Source: Scilla litardierei (lineage: Eukaryota; Streptophyta; Magnoliopsida; Asparagales; Asparagaceae). From it: a stretch of 64,000 nt of DNA. The position numbers and the translations under genes were made by a program. The DNA is taken from positions 163,209,442 to 163,273,441 of the forward strand of contig CM061132.1 of NCBI GenBank assembly GCA_030789695.1, in the 5' to 3' direction. The notes under the pieces are model-generated. The model searched no databases and was not told the origin of the DNA. It saw nothing but the letters and a program-made list of their open reading frames with translations. Shown here in pieces: positions 11,255 through 20,975 of the stretch (position 1 is its first letter; every line of letters begins with the position of its first letter).

Positions 11255-12371
11255 ATGGCAGGAAGGCGAATCACCCGTGGTGGTGGTAGTGGTGCGCCCC
11301 CTCATGACGAGTAGCCTGAGCGGGAACCCACCAATGGGGAGATGATGAAGATGATGCTTCAGATGATGCAGGTGCAGCAAGGCGTGCTCCTGCAAGTCCA
11401 GAATGCTCCGGCTGGTCGAGCTCCTTGGGCGGCTCCGGAGGCCCCTCGCTCCGAGCCGGGAGCGAAGCAATTTCGGGAGCTAGGTCCCACATATTTTGAT
11501 GGGTCTGAGGGTCCTCTGGCTGCCGATGAGTGGATTCGGAACATTGAGGATAACTTGAAGATGGCCAAGATCACCCCGGCTGGATGGGTTGATTTGGCAA
11601 AGCGGCAACTCAAGGATAACGCTCGGAACTGGTGGGATGCGGAAGAGAAGATGTTGGTGGAGCCGATAGCTTGGGCTACCTTTAAGTACAGGTTTAATGA
11701 GGAGTTCTTTCCGAAGGCTGCTAAGAAGGAGATGATGCAATGTTTCATTGATCTGAAGCAAGGGAGCTTGACGGTGGACCAGTACCACCAAGAGTTCACT
11801 AGGCTGAGTCGGTTCGCACCGAAGATGGTGCAGGATGCTGATGAGAGGGCTCAGAGGTTCCTGCATGGACTTGCTTTGGAGCTCCAGATTTTTGTGTCTT
11901 CCTCTGATCTGGACTCTTATCAGAAGGTTCTGGTCACTGCAAGGAGGCAAGAGCTGAACCTGAGTCAGAGGAGGGGACATGTTTCTGGTGCTGGGAAGAG
12001 GCCTATGGAGCAGGCCAAGGTGGTGGTTAGGCCTGGTTTCAAGCCTAATCATCCGGTGCAGATCAAGAGGCCAGGAGGGCCTATTCTGAAGACTTGCCAT
12101 TTCTGCGGCAGGACCGGGCACGTCAAGGATCAGTGTAGGAGATTCCTGGGCCAGTGTGTCATCTGTGGGGATCCTACCCATGCCATGAAGGATTGTCCGA
12201 GGTCGAAGCAACCTTGGAAGGCACCTGTTGCAGCACCGCCGTTGCAGCAGAGGGCGTCTGTTCCTGCTGGACGTGGAGCAGCTCTTGTTCCACAGAGGCA
12301 GGCTTTCCAGCAGGCTTTTCCGCCGAGGCGACATGCTTTTCTGATGACTGCTGTGGATGAGGTTATCGCAG
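11255..12371 (+). pseudogene. Tekay gag (capsid-nucleocapsid), one nonsense codon
   Basis: Gag starts MAGRRITRGGGSG at 11255. After 19 codons a TAG at 11312-11314 interrupts an otherwise open frame that continues to a splice-like donor at 12372. The capsid domain covers about 11470-11950 and contains DEWIRNIEDNL, ARNWWDA, FNEEFFP, KQGSLTVDQYHQEF and FLHGL, the expected order for Retrotrans_gag. Two zinc knuckles follow: CHFCGRTGHVKDQC at about 12096 and CVICGDPTHAMKDC at about 12156. A Gln/Ala/Pro-rich tail leads into the protease. Translation could restart at Met codons from 11342, giving a nearly full capsid. The stop is either decay or would need readthrough, and its context gives no sign of a known readthrough signal. 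Confidence 0.9.
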
Positions 12372-12483
12372 GTAATCTTCTTCTAGCTGTTCCTTTATTA
12401 TTTGGCTTTGTTTGTTAGACTATGTTGTTTGCTTGAATATGATTGTTTGCTAGACTAGGGCTTGATTGTTAGACTGTTTGTAG
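12372..12483 (+). other. putative 112-nt spliceosomal intron between gag and pol
   Basis: The gag frame runs to ATC GCA G, followed by GTAATC (donor). A T-rich stretch ends TTTGTAG (acceptor) just before GT GTG ATT. Removing 12372-12483 rebuilds a Gly codon and joins gag to the protease frame with no shift. Unspliced, gag stops at 12416-12418. The T-rich content and GT-AG ends fit a plant intron. Introns between gag and pol are known in Ogre gypsy elements, but I know of none that is standard in Tekay. Confidence 0.65.
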
Positions 12484-14903
12484 GTGTGATTTTGGTGTGC
12501 ACGTTTCCTGCACGAGTCCTCTTTGACTCTGGTGCATCGATGTGCATTATTTCTCGGAGCTTCATGGAGAAGCATTCCTTGTCGACGTCCCCTCTTTCCA
12601 AGAGTTGGAATATCGTTACAGGGAATGGCGTGGTCACGGTGCATCTTGGTTGCAATTCTTGCTCGTTGGTGGTTTGTGGACATGAGCTTTACGCTGATTT
12701 CATTGTCCACGACATCATCAACTATGATGCGGTCCTTGGGATGGATTGGCTTGCGAGCTTCTATGCTACGATCGACTGTCGGAGGAAGAAGGTGGTGTTC
12801 GAGATTCCCGGACATCCAGTATTCGAGTTCAGCCGAGGTAGCAGTTCGCTTGGTCCTGTCAGGTTTCGGGCCAGGCCGGTGGAGGTTGTGGCTATGCAGA
12901 TAAAGCTGGAGAGGCCAGCGGTTGTGTGGGATTTTGATGACGTCTTCCTCGAGGAGATGTCTGGTTTGCCACCTGATCGAGCTTTAGAATTTTCTATTGA
13001 TCTGGTTCCGGGAGTGCAGCCGATCTCGAAGGCGCCATATTGTATGGCACCCGCCGAGTTGGAGGAATTGCGGAAGCAGCTGGATGAGCTTTTGCAGAAG
13101 GGTTATATCAATCCTAGTGTGTCTCCGTGGGGAGCACCGGTGCTGCTGGTGAAGAAGAAGGATGGTTCGCGTCGCATGTGCGTGGACTATCGGGAGTTGA
13201 ATGCGGTGACCATCAAGAATAAATACACGTTGCCTCGCATTGATGATATCTTTGATCAGCTTGGAGGTTCGAGGGTGTTTTCTAAATTGGATTTGAGGAG
13301 TGGTTACCATCAGTTGAAGGTGAAGAAGGATGATGTTCCGAAGACAGCATTCAGGACGAAGTATGGACACTACGAGTTTGTGGTTATGCCTTTCGGTGTA
13401 ACCAATGCACCCGCAGTTTTCATGAATCTGATGAACCTGATTTTCTACGAATTTTTGGATAAGTTTGTCGTTATCTTTATTGACGACATTCTGATCTATT
13501 CAAAGTCGGAGGAGGATCATGCCTCGCACTTGAGGACGGTATTGGAGATTTTGAGGAAGCATCGTTTGTATGCCAAGTTTTCGAAGTGCGAGTTTTGGCT
13601 GGATAGAGTTGCTTTTCTGGGGCATGTGGTGACTAGAGATGGTATTTCTGTGGATCCCGAGAAGATTAGGGCCATCAGAGAGTGGCCTGTTCCGCAGTCA
13701 GCGTCTGAGATCCGGAGTTTCCTTGGACTTGCTGGTTACTATCGGCGTTTTATTAAGGACTTTTCCCGTATTGCTGAGCCGATGACCAGGTTGACGCGGA
13801 AGGATGTACCTTTTGTTTGGTCGGTTGATTGTGAGAATGCCTTTGGTGTTCTGAGGGAGAGATTGACGACTGCCCCCATTCTTGTTGTGCCTGATCGCAG
13901 CGGCGGATTCGAGATCTTTTGCGATGCTTCTGGCAAGGGTCTCGGTTGTGTGTTGCATCAGCACGGGCATGTTGTGGCGTATGCGTCGTGTCAGCTCAAG
14001 ACTCATGAGAAGAATTACCCGACGCATGATTTGGAGTTGGCTGCTGTTGTGTTTGCGCTCAAGATTTGGAGGCACTTCCTGCTGAGTGAGAAAGTGAAGA
14101 TCTTCACCGATCACAAAAGCTTGAAGTATATTTTTACTCAGAAGGAGCTCAACATGCGACAGCGTCGATGGTTGGAGCTCATGGCGGATTATGAGATTGA
14201 TTTGCAGTATCACCCTGGCAAGGTGAATGTGGTTCCTGATGCGCTGAGTAGGCTTCCAGCGGTGATGATTTTGACTTCGCAGTGGAGATTGCAGCAGTAT
14301 TTTTGCGAGTCTGGCGTTGAGGTTTTTCTTCCCGGGGAGGCTTCTTCGCTGATGTGTATGCAGATACAGTCGACGATCGTGGATCGGGTCAAGGCTAGCC
14401 AGGCTGGAGATCCGAAGCTGGTGAAGATTCGGGAGCAGGTGGAAGCCGGTCTGCGGGCTGACTTTTTGATTCATGAGGATGGCTCGCTGAGGTTTGGAGC
14501 CAGGTTGTGTGTGCCAGCTGGGGATATTAGAGAGGAGTTGATGGTAGAGACACACAGTTCGCCGTATTCTGTGCATCCTGGTGGGACCAAGATGTATAAG
14601 GATCTTCGTCTGAATTATTAGTGGCACGGTATGAAGAGGAGTGTGGCTCGGAGTGTAGCCAAGTGTTTGGTTTGCCAGCAAGTGAAGGCGGAGCATCAGC
14701 GTACGGCAGGGTTGCTACAACCGCTTCCGATTCCGGAGTGGAAGTGGCAACACATCACTATGGATTTCGTGACTGGACTACCTCGGAGCCCGAAGCAGAA
14801 TGACGCGATTTGGGTGATCGTAGACCGATTGACCAAATCCGCGCACTTTATTCCTTTCCGAGTTGGACAGTCCACTGAGGCGCTAACGAGGAGATATATA
14901 GAG
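12484..14903 (+). pseudogene. Tekay pol, first exon: protease, RT, RNase H, start of integrase
   Basis: Protease: the aspartic motif LFDSGAS is at about 12519, followed by DAVLGMDWL. Reverse transcriptase spans about 13020-13640 with [39 protein letters not shown] and the active site FIDDILIYS. RNase H spans about 13900-14250 with [23 protein letters not shown] and FTDHKSLKY. The integrase HHCC zinc domain starts near 14550 ([11 protein letters not shown]; later CLVCQQVK), followed by the first catalytic Asp in MDFVTGLP. The only break is a TAG at 14619-14621, where a Trp is usual in this family, immediately before WHGMKR. The frame is otherwise open through 14903, where a splice-like donor follows GAG. 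Confidence 0.93.
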
Positions 14904-14974
14904 GTAAATTCTTTTACGCTCCATTTCTATTTCCTTTTCCTAGTGTAGATAGTGATGTAACGTGAATCGTGCAG
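14904..14974 (+). other. putative 71-nt intron within the integrase
   Basis: The integrase frame reaches RRYIE and then GTAAAT (donor). A T-rich insert with a stop (14946-14948) ends TGCAG (acceptor), and EVVRLHGVPVSIVSDRD follows. Removal is phase 0 and gives the continuous YI-x-EVVRLHG segment expected in Tekay integrases. At 71 nt it is close to the lower limit for plant introns. Confidence 0.65.
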
Positions 14975-15877
14975 GAGGTCGTGCGACTTCACGGAGTCCC
15001 CGTGAGTATCGTGTCGGACAGAGACACGAGGTTCACATCTCAGTTCTGGCAGAGTTTGCAGAAGAGTTTGGGTACGCGTTTGAGTTTCAGCACGGCGTAC
15101 CATCCGCAGACGGATGGCCATTCCGAGAAGACGATCCAGATCTTGGAGGACATGCTGAGGGCGTGCATGTTGGATTTCAAGGGTTCGTGGGAGGACCATC
15201 TACATCTGGTAGAGTTCTCCTACAATAACAGCTTCCAGGCGAGTATTGGCATGGCGCCTTTCGCCGCTCTTTATGGGAGGAAATGTCGATCGCCATTGAG
15301 TTGGGATGACGTTGGTGATCGGGAGCTGTTGGGACCTGAGATGATTGTGGAGGCCGTGGATGTTGTCAGGAACATTCGGGAGAGGTTGAGGATTGCTCAG
15401 GACCGTTTTAAGCATTGGGCAGATGCGAAACGCCGTCCTTTGGAGTTTCAGCCGGGCGACCATTTGTTCTTGAAGATTTCCCAGAATCGTGGTGTGATTC
15501 GCTTTGGGAAGCGAGGGAAGTTGAGCCCGCGATACATTGGACCGTTTGACGTTCTGGAGAGAGTTGGCGAGGTAGCCTACCGCTTAGCCTTGTCGTCATC
15601 TTTGGATGGAGTTCACAATGTTTTCCATGTGTCGCAGCTTCGTCGATACATTAGCGATCCATCCCATGATGTGGATTTTTCGGAGATTACCGTTCGCCCT
15701 GATATGACGTATAACCAGCAGCCAGTGCAGATTCTGGACAGGCGTCAGAAGTCACTTCGGAACAAGGTTGTCAATCTTGTGAGGGTGATGTGGCGACACG
15801 GCTCGCCAGGAGAGTCTACTTGGGAGAATGAGGATGAGATGCGAGAGCGTTTCCCACTTTTGTTTCCGGACACGTGA
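14975..15877 (+). CDS. Tekay pol, second exon: integrase core and chromodomain
   Basis: Integrase catalytic residues continue with the second Asp in SDRDTRFTSQFW (about 15017) and the Glu in HPQTDGHSEKT (about 15105). The C-terminal integrase region follows with SYNNSFQASIGMAPF, YGRKCRSPLSWDD, PRYIGPF and NVFHVSQLRRY. The chromodomain lies at about 15715-15865, with QPVQILDRR, VRVMWRHGSPGESTWE and MRERFPLLF, and includes the conserved W and E positions. No stop is seen between the acceptor and the TGA at 15875. In the element this part would be translated only as the end of a spliced gag-pol polyprotein. Confidence 0.88.
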   Translation, partial: EVVRLHGVPVSIVSDRDTRFTSQFWQSLQKSLGTRLSFSTAYHPQTDGHSEKTIQILEDMLRACMLDFKGSWEDHLHLVEFSYNNSFQASIGMAPFAALYGRKCRSPLSWDDVGDRELLGPEMIVEAVDVVRNIRERLRIAQDRFKHWADAKRRPLEFQPGDHLFLKISQNRGVIRFGKRGKLSPRYIGPFDVLERVGEVAYRLALSSSLDGVHNVFHVSQLRRYISDPSHDVDFSEITVRPDMTYNQQPVQILDRRQKSLRNKVVNLVRVMWRHGSPGESTWENEDEMRERFPLLFPDT

Positions 15878-15910
15878 GTGTTGGGAAATTCCGAGGACGG
15901 AATTTTTCTT

Positions 15911-15923
15911 AAGTTGGGGAGGA
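15911..15923 (+). promoter_or_regulatory. polypurine tract of the Tekay element
   Basis: AAGTTGGGGAGGA abuts the TGTAACG start of the 3' LTR, the expected place for second-strand priming. Confidence 0.85.
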
Positions 15924-18337
15924 TGTAACGACTGGTTTTCATGTATTTGGATTAGCTATATTATATTATATGTTTTGGTGGATTTTCTCCTTATGCGTGG
16001 TTTTCGTCTCCGTAGCTTTCATTTTCGATCGTTTCGTCGCGTTCTCCTAGCTTCTTCCATTGATCGTCGATTTCGGAGTAAGTCATTCGTGACGGGCTTC
16101 ATATCGGTCATATCTTATTGTTAGATCAAGCCTAGGAGTCTTAGGAATCGATCCCGGAGCTTCGCGCTCCATTTCGGAACTTTTGGTGCACGTTAGCCGG
16201 TACAAGAAGGGGAACCGACCGACTAGATGACGATTTAGTCGGTCGGTAAACCTTCATGGACCGACTAGTGGGCTTTGTAAATTATTCAGGAGTTACTGTT
16301 TCTCGTTAGTCGGTCTAAGAACATTTGTCGACCGACTAGGTTGCAAACTAGTCGGTCAGCAATCGTTCTTTAACCGACTAACTCTATGTTCATTTTTGAT
16401 GCCAAGTACTATTCATTCTTAGTCGGTCTAAGAACGTTCATCGACCGACTAGATGACAAACTAGTCGGTCAGTAGTTGTTCTTTGACCGACTAAATCTAA
16501 ATCCTATTTTTGTATAGGAGTTACTGTTTGGACTTAGTCGGTCTGCGTTGGTCAACCGACCGATTAGTTTCCAAACTAGTCGATCAGTGGTTGTTCTTTG
16601 ACCGACTAACTAGTGTCGAACCCCTAATTTCTGGGCAGCCGCCGTCTGTGCCTATTTAAACCCCCCAAACGTTTTCTTTTCTTCTTTCACTTCTCCTGAG
16701 CCTCCTTCTTCCCCAAATCACTCTCTAACATTTCCCCAAGCCATTCCTTCCCCTCTTGGAGTTTCCCTCTCTATTTTGGTCTACCACCATGCCCTAGGTC
16801 ATCTCCAACCCCCCAAAACCCCCAAAACCTCATTTCTCCAGATTTTCCCCATCCATTTCAGATCTGAACCCTAAGTTCCCCGGATCATTTCTTCCGTTGT
16901 CGTGCTTGCTCAGCATCGTTCTTCCGCTTCCGTTACGGTAATAAATCAATCTCTTGATATTCTCGTAGTCCATTTGTGTTTTTGTGAAACCTTAATAAAA
17001 CTAGGTTGGATGTTGTTCTAATGTTGCTTTGTCATGGCAGCGATCTCTTTTCCGTAGCTAGCATTTGTGTGACGGCCTCGTTGATCGTCATCCTCGGTGC
17101 TAGGCAAGTGAAACTTGCCACTTAGGGTTTTGGGCCATGTCTTAGGCCATTTGCTTGTTGTAGGCGTAAAAGAGACTAGGCGACGAAATGATACTCGCCT
17201 AGGCACAATTTCATGAACTAGTTTGACAACGAAGCTAGGACCGTCATTTATCATGTTGCATAACTATCCTGTCATGTTTAATTTTGATTAACGGTACGCG
17301 AATTAATTGTCATCCATGCTATCCATGTTGTATGTCGCATTCGTAGCACACGCTAAAATACTTGTGTTTCCTGGCCCGTGTTCCAGAAGCGGGCTACGTG
17401 AGTTGGTTGATAGCCAATGCCCGATCTACTTGTTTACCGGTTAGGCACCTGCGTTGCAGGCATAACCCTACGCCATACTTGTTAAATACACTTCCTGGCT
17501 CATGTTCCAGAAGCGAGCATTCCGTGTTCGGGGTAATTCCCTGGCTCGATACACGTGGAGGGGTAGAGATAAACGGTCACTTGAGCTTAGGAGTTGGCCC
17601 GATTAGCCACTCTAGCCAACAGGCAGAATCTATGTGCACAACTTGTTTACTTGACTTGTTCACTTGACGTGAACCACTTGACTTGTACTTGTCCGTGTCT
17701 TACTTGTTATCCATGACATACTTGCTACTTGTACTTCCCTTTACTAGTCACTTCCATACTATACTTGCCATGCCATGCATCATACTATAACTGCTAGGTT
17801 GCTAGTTTACCTTACTTTCAGTTTCCTTGCCCAAGTCTTTTAGACTTGCTGACATGTGCCCCTTTACTCTTTTGGGTGACACATGTTAGATCCCGAGCCT
17901 GAGTCCGTTGTTGAGGACGAGGTGTTTGCGGACGCCGTGCCCGAGTCTGTGTTTGGCGAGGAGTACGTGGACACTGGGGACCAGTCCTAGTGTCTTCGTT
18001 GAGCTTTTCCCTCTTTGCTTTAGACTGCTGTAGTTGTCAGTGCGCACCACCTATACTCTGTTTACGTTTGTCTTTGTTTGGCCTTGTTCTGGGCCTTTAG
18101 ACTCTTTCTTTTAGCCTGGTGGCTTTTCTGGATGTTGAACTTAATTTTAATGTTGGACAATTTCTGAGATTGAGATTTTGTTTCTGTCTCTCCTTGTGTT
18201 ATTATTGTTGTTCCGTTTGTGGTTACAGGGACCTGCTTATGTTTTATTGACGCTTATCGGGTTTGGGGCTTCACGGCTCCACTCTCGTGCGGACCTTTTC
18301 ACGTCTCGCCTCCATTTTAGGGAAGCGGGGCATGACA
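15924..18337 (+). repeat. 3' LTR of the Tekay element
   Basis: It is 2414 bp, the same as the 5' LTR, with scattered substitutions such as GTAACGACTGG for GTAACGAATGG at the start. The palindrome cluster recurs at about 16214-16612. The element ends TGACA at 18337 and is followed by the CCCGT duplication. Confidence 0.95.
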
Positions 18338-18342
18338 CCCGT

Positions 18343-19332
18343 TAGCACGACTTAAACCCGCAATCTCTTTATTTAAGCGTATTCTAGGGTTTTTGAGCGT
18401 ATACAAGCAGTTTGGGGCGTATTTTGGGCGTATGGGAGGCTCTAGGAGACGTATTTCCCCTCTGTAAAATTCTGTAAAATTCCAGAGGCTATTGTTATTA
18501 TTTTCAGAGAGTTTGAAGTCGAAACTTGGAGATTTGGTGATATATTTCTAAACTTCTACCCCGTATTTTGGTGTTTTCCAGCGTATTTTGCTATACAGTT
18601 GATGTATTTTGCTATGGAAGTTGTTTATTATTGCATGATGAGTAGCTAATTCTTAATTGTGCTTGGTATGTAGTAGTTAGAGGAAGTGATTTGTGTTATT
18701 TTGGTTGAATATCCTTGTGCTAAATCGTTAAACGTCGTTAAAATTGTAATCTTTGTTCGTAAATCGACTTTTTCATATTCCAAAAGAATTGATTTAGTTG
18801 ATGATCGCCCCAAAAGGGTGAGTTTTGATCTCCCCAAAAGGGATTTTCATACCGTAGTTTTGATCTCTCCAAAAGAGAGTTTCATATCGTATTATAACTT
18901 TAGCGACGATCTTATTGAATATTTTGCTTGAACCCCCAAAAGGGCATCTTCCGATGAATTGCTCCCAAAAGGAGAATTCATTGAGTTATATTGGATATTT
19001 TCCCGGTGAATTGCTCTCAAAAAGAGAATTCATTGTGATATATTCATCAACCAAATTAATACGAATCATTGATCCTAACGAACACATACCATGTGCATAC
19101 TTTTTATAGGTATTTTCATACACGAATTTCTTTGTTCGCATTGTTCACCACCATTAAAATCATCACATCGCCATCATTATTGAAGTGGTTAGTTTCTTTT
19201 CGTAGGATTTCTATTTGATTTGAATTGTGGTTGCAACAGATTTCTTCCCGTGGATTCGACATCTGGTCTCCCAGATTTTACTACTTGTACGGACTCTTGC
19301 GCTTGAGAGAGAGCACCTTTCGGAGCCCACCA
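18343..19332 (+). repeat. 3' LTR of the gag-only element, second part
   Basis: It continues the LTR broken at 8697 and corresponds to 4573-5543. Six or seven YYYY-AAAA-RRRR palindromes lie at about 18775-19037. It is followed by AGTTTTTGG, nine bases that also follow the 5' LTR next to the primer site, and then by sequence unrelated to the element. Confidence 0.85.
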
Positions 19333-19653
19333 AGTTTTTGGAAGTTGTTATAATTTATGATATTTGGACCTTGATCTGATAAGATTCATGACTTTGGACT
19401 CAACACCATAAATGAATGCACATTACTGAAGTCTGCTTTAGATCAGTGTGTGGTCAAATTGAAGTGGGGCGATCAAATGCTTTTCGTGCCGTGCCGTGCC
19501 GCCCATGGGCTGAAAAGCTTGGCCCGGGTCCGGTCCGAAAATGAACCGGTCCGGTCCGGCCCGGTCCGATAAGGATTTCGGGCCAAAATTGTTGGCCCAA
19601 GCACGGTCTTATCGTAACGGGCTATCGTGCCGGGCCGAAAATTGCCACCCCTA
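19333..19653. repeat. right arm of the hAT element
   Basis: About 150 bp of AT-rich sequence is followed by a GC-rich block with repeated GTGCC and CCGGTCCGG units (about 19480-19600) and the right terminal inverted repeat ending CCACCCCTA. No coding sequence is seen. Confidence 0.85.
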
Positions 19654-19661
19654 TGTCATCA

Positions 19662-20620
19662 TTTGACAAGACACAGATGGTATCAATTCTTAAAGACATC
19701 GGTTTGTTCCATGCTGCCTCTTGCTTCAGTGTTTACTATCCTGTGTTGGTGCATGAATTTTATTGTAATTTGTCCAAGTCGGCAAGTGATGCATCTTCAC
19801 GATGGGGTTTCAGAAGTTATGTGAGAGGGAAGGTCATTTCCTTCTCTCCCTCTGTGCTGAATAAACTGTTAGAATGGAAATACTCTCAGTCAGTGCCAGC
19901 ATTCGGAGAGTCAATAGGAGATGACTTCAACATGTTTATACATATTGTGACTGCTAGAAAGATAAAGAGCTGGCCCAAGAAGTCGTCCACATTTCCTTCT
20001 TCTGCTTTTACCGCCAAATATTTTGTTCTGTACAGGATTGCCACGAGAAATTGGCTTCCCACTTCCAATGTTTCAATGGTCACGAAAGACATGTGCAAAC
20101 TCTTGTTCTCTGCCAGCACAAACCTGTCCTTTAACTTAAGAAGAATCATATTTGATTCGGTTGTCTTTATCTGAGTCATCCTCTTCAGCCTCGTCATTGC
20201 CACATGGATGTCTCATCTCTATGATGCTCTTAGCTCAAAGAGTGTCCTTGTCTATATCTGATCTCCCTACTTCGTGTGACAGTATATTGTACACTGCTAA
20301 GTCAGTGGCTGGCAAAGTTGATGATATCTCAAGGGTGATACCCTCTCTACATGATGCTCCGACATCATCCTCCCCTCCTCAAGCTGCAGACCCCACATCT
20401 ACTGTGCATCCTGAGTCTCCTTCTTCACCTCCTGATCATGTTGCTGCCAGCTCCTCTTCTTCAGTATTGGTGGATATTCAGTTCTTGGAAAGTGCAATCC
20501 AGAATGTCAATGATCTTCTGTTGGCACTCGAAAGTTAGAAGGTTCTTCTGAATAGTCACAAGTTTATGATGCAGAGCAAGCTGTCTGCTCTGAAGAGTAG
20601 CCTTTCTGAGGAGCGGTGAT
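19662..20620 (+). pseudogene. env-like third ORF of the copia element, C-terminal part
   Basis: The frame entering from the hAT target site reads SFDKTQMVSILKDIGLF and continues in the same frame as the N-terminal part before the insertion. Residues with LVHEFYCNL, YVRGKVISFSPSVLNKLL and SSAFTAKYFVLYRIATRNWLP follow the order of the putative plant transposon protein domain (PF20167-like, recalled family pattern). A stop near 20172 and a frameshift lead to another frame (20152-20538) with a Ser/Pro-rich segment and a heptad-like FLESAIQNVNDLLLALE. A third piece after a stop at 20536 reads KVLLNSHKFMMQSKLSALK. The protein would be soluble-looking with a C-terminal coiled coil, and its role in the element is unknown. 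Confidence 0.75.
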
Positions 20621-20670
20621 TTGTTCATCTCTCTACTCTCTTCCCAGGTATGTCTCTGTCCTTAGTGGCT

Positions 20671-20975
20671 CAAAGGGGGAGAATTATGATATTGTGTTAT
20701 GCTTCTTGGTGATGACATTCAATGTTTTTTTGGTGCTTATGGTGAGGGGGAGAAAGTGCTGTTAAAGTTGTTGAGGAGGTTGGCTTTGGTTTGGTGTAAG
20801 TAGGATTATGGTGTAAGTGGGATGACGGTTGCATATTTTGTGACACAACAGTTCTTTTTATGTTTTGGGACACAGCAGTTCATTTTGTTTGAATAAGTGT
20901 CTACATCATCCTTCTCCAGTTTACTTCAGTCTAATATCATAGCTTGTTGTGCCACTAAATGATAAAATGGGAGAT
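20671..20975 (+). promoter_or_regulatory. multiple polypurine tracts before the 3' LTR
   Basis: AAAGGGGGAGAA occurs at about 20672, GAGGGGGAGAAAG at about 20743, and AAAATGGGAGAT at 20964-20975 next to the LTR. Repeated GGGGGAG tracts upstream of the LTR are a recognised Sirevirus feature. Confidence 0.7.

Larger units (their letters stand above)
8698..18337 (+). mobile_element. complete Tekay-type Ty3/gypsy chromovirus
   Basis: Both LTRs are 2414 bp (8698-11111 and 15924-18337), begin TGTAACGA and end TGACA. A perfect 5-bp target duplication, CCCGT, flanks the element (8693-8697 and 18338-18342). The interior encodes gag with two zinc knuckles, then protease, RT, RNase H, integrase and a C-terminal chromodomain in that order, which places it in the Tekay/Del chromovirus lineage. 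Coding damage is small: two TAG codons (11312 and 14619). The near-identical LTRs show this is the youngest layer of the stack. Chromodomains of this lineage are thought to steer integration to heterochromatin, which fits the surroundings. Confidence 0.95.
3707..19332 (+). mobile_element. gag-only Athila-like LTR retrotransposon (TR-GAG type)
   Basis: Two LTRs share the same start (TGATTCGGGTTC at 3707 and 7832) and the same end (CCACCA at 5543 and 19332). The primer site TGGCGCCGTTGCC at 5550 fits the Asp-tRNA site used by Athila/Tat gypsy elements. A single gag-like ORF (5682-6794) is the only coding region; protease, RT and integrase are absent. The characteristic ATTGAGGACAATGT box (near 6848) and AGTTGGGGGGTG tract precede the 3' noncoding region and 3' LTR. 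The element is therefore non-autonomous and would need enzymes from a related Athila-like partner. Its 3' LTR is split by the Tekay element at 8698-18337. No 5-bp target duplication is seen. Confidence 0.85.
3294..19653. mobile_element. non-autonomous hAT transposon split by LTR elements
   Basis: The element starts TAGGGGTGGAAATTCGGGCC at 3294 and ends with CCACCCCTA at 19653. The reverse complement of the right end begins TAGGGGTGGCAATTTTCGGC, so the terminal inverted repeats match over the first nine bases and imperfectly beyond. An 8-bp target duplication, TGTCATCA, sits at 3286-3293 and 19654-19661 and is perfect, as expected for hAT. Both arms are rich in subterminal GGCCGG and CCGGTCC repeats, another hAT habit. 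Without its insertions the element is about 730 bp and holds no transposase, so it needed help in trans. It landed in the env-like ORF of the copia element. Confidence 0.93.

Noticed and set aside
11480..12334. Long minus-strand open frame opposite Tekay gag
   Set aside because: It is the antisense shadow of a conserved gag frame, with Leu/Pro/His-rich composition and no recognisable motif.
13698..14696. Minus-strand open frame of 332 codons opposite Tekay pol
   Set aside because: The plus strand encodes RT and RNase H with all motifs in order; the antisense frame has none and results from codon bias.
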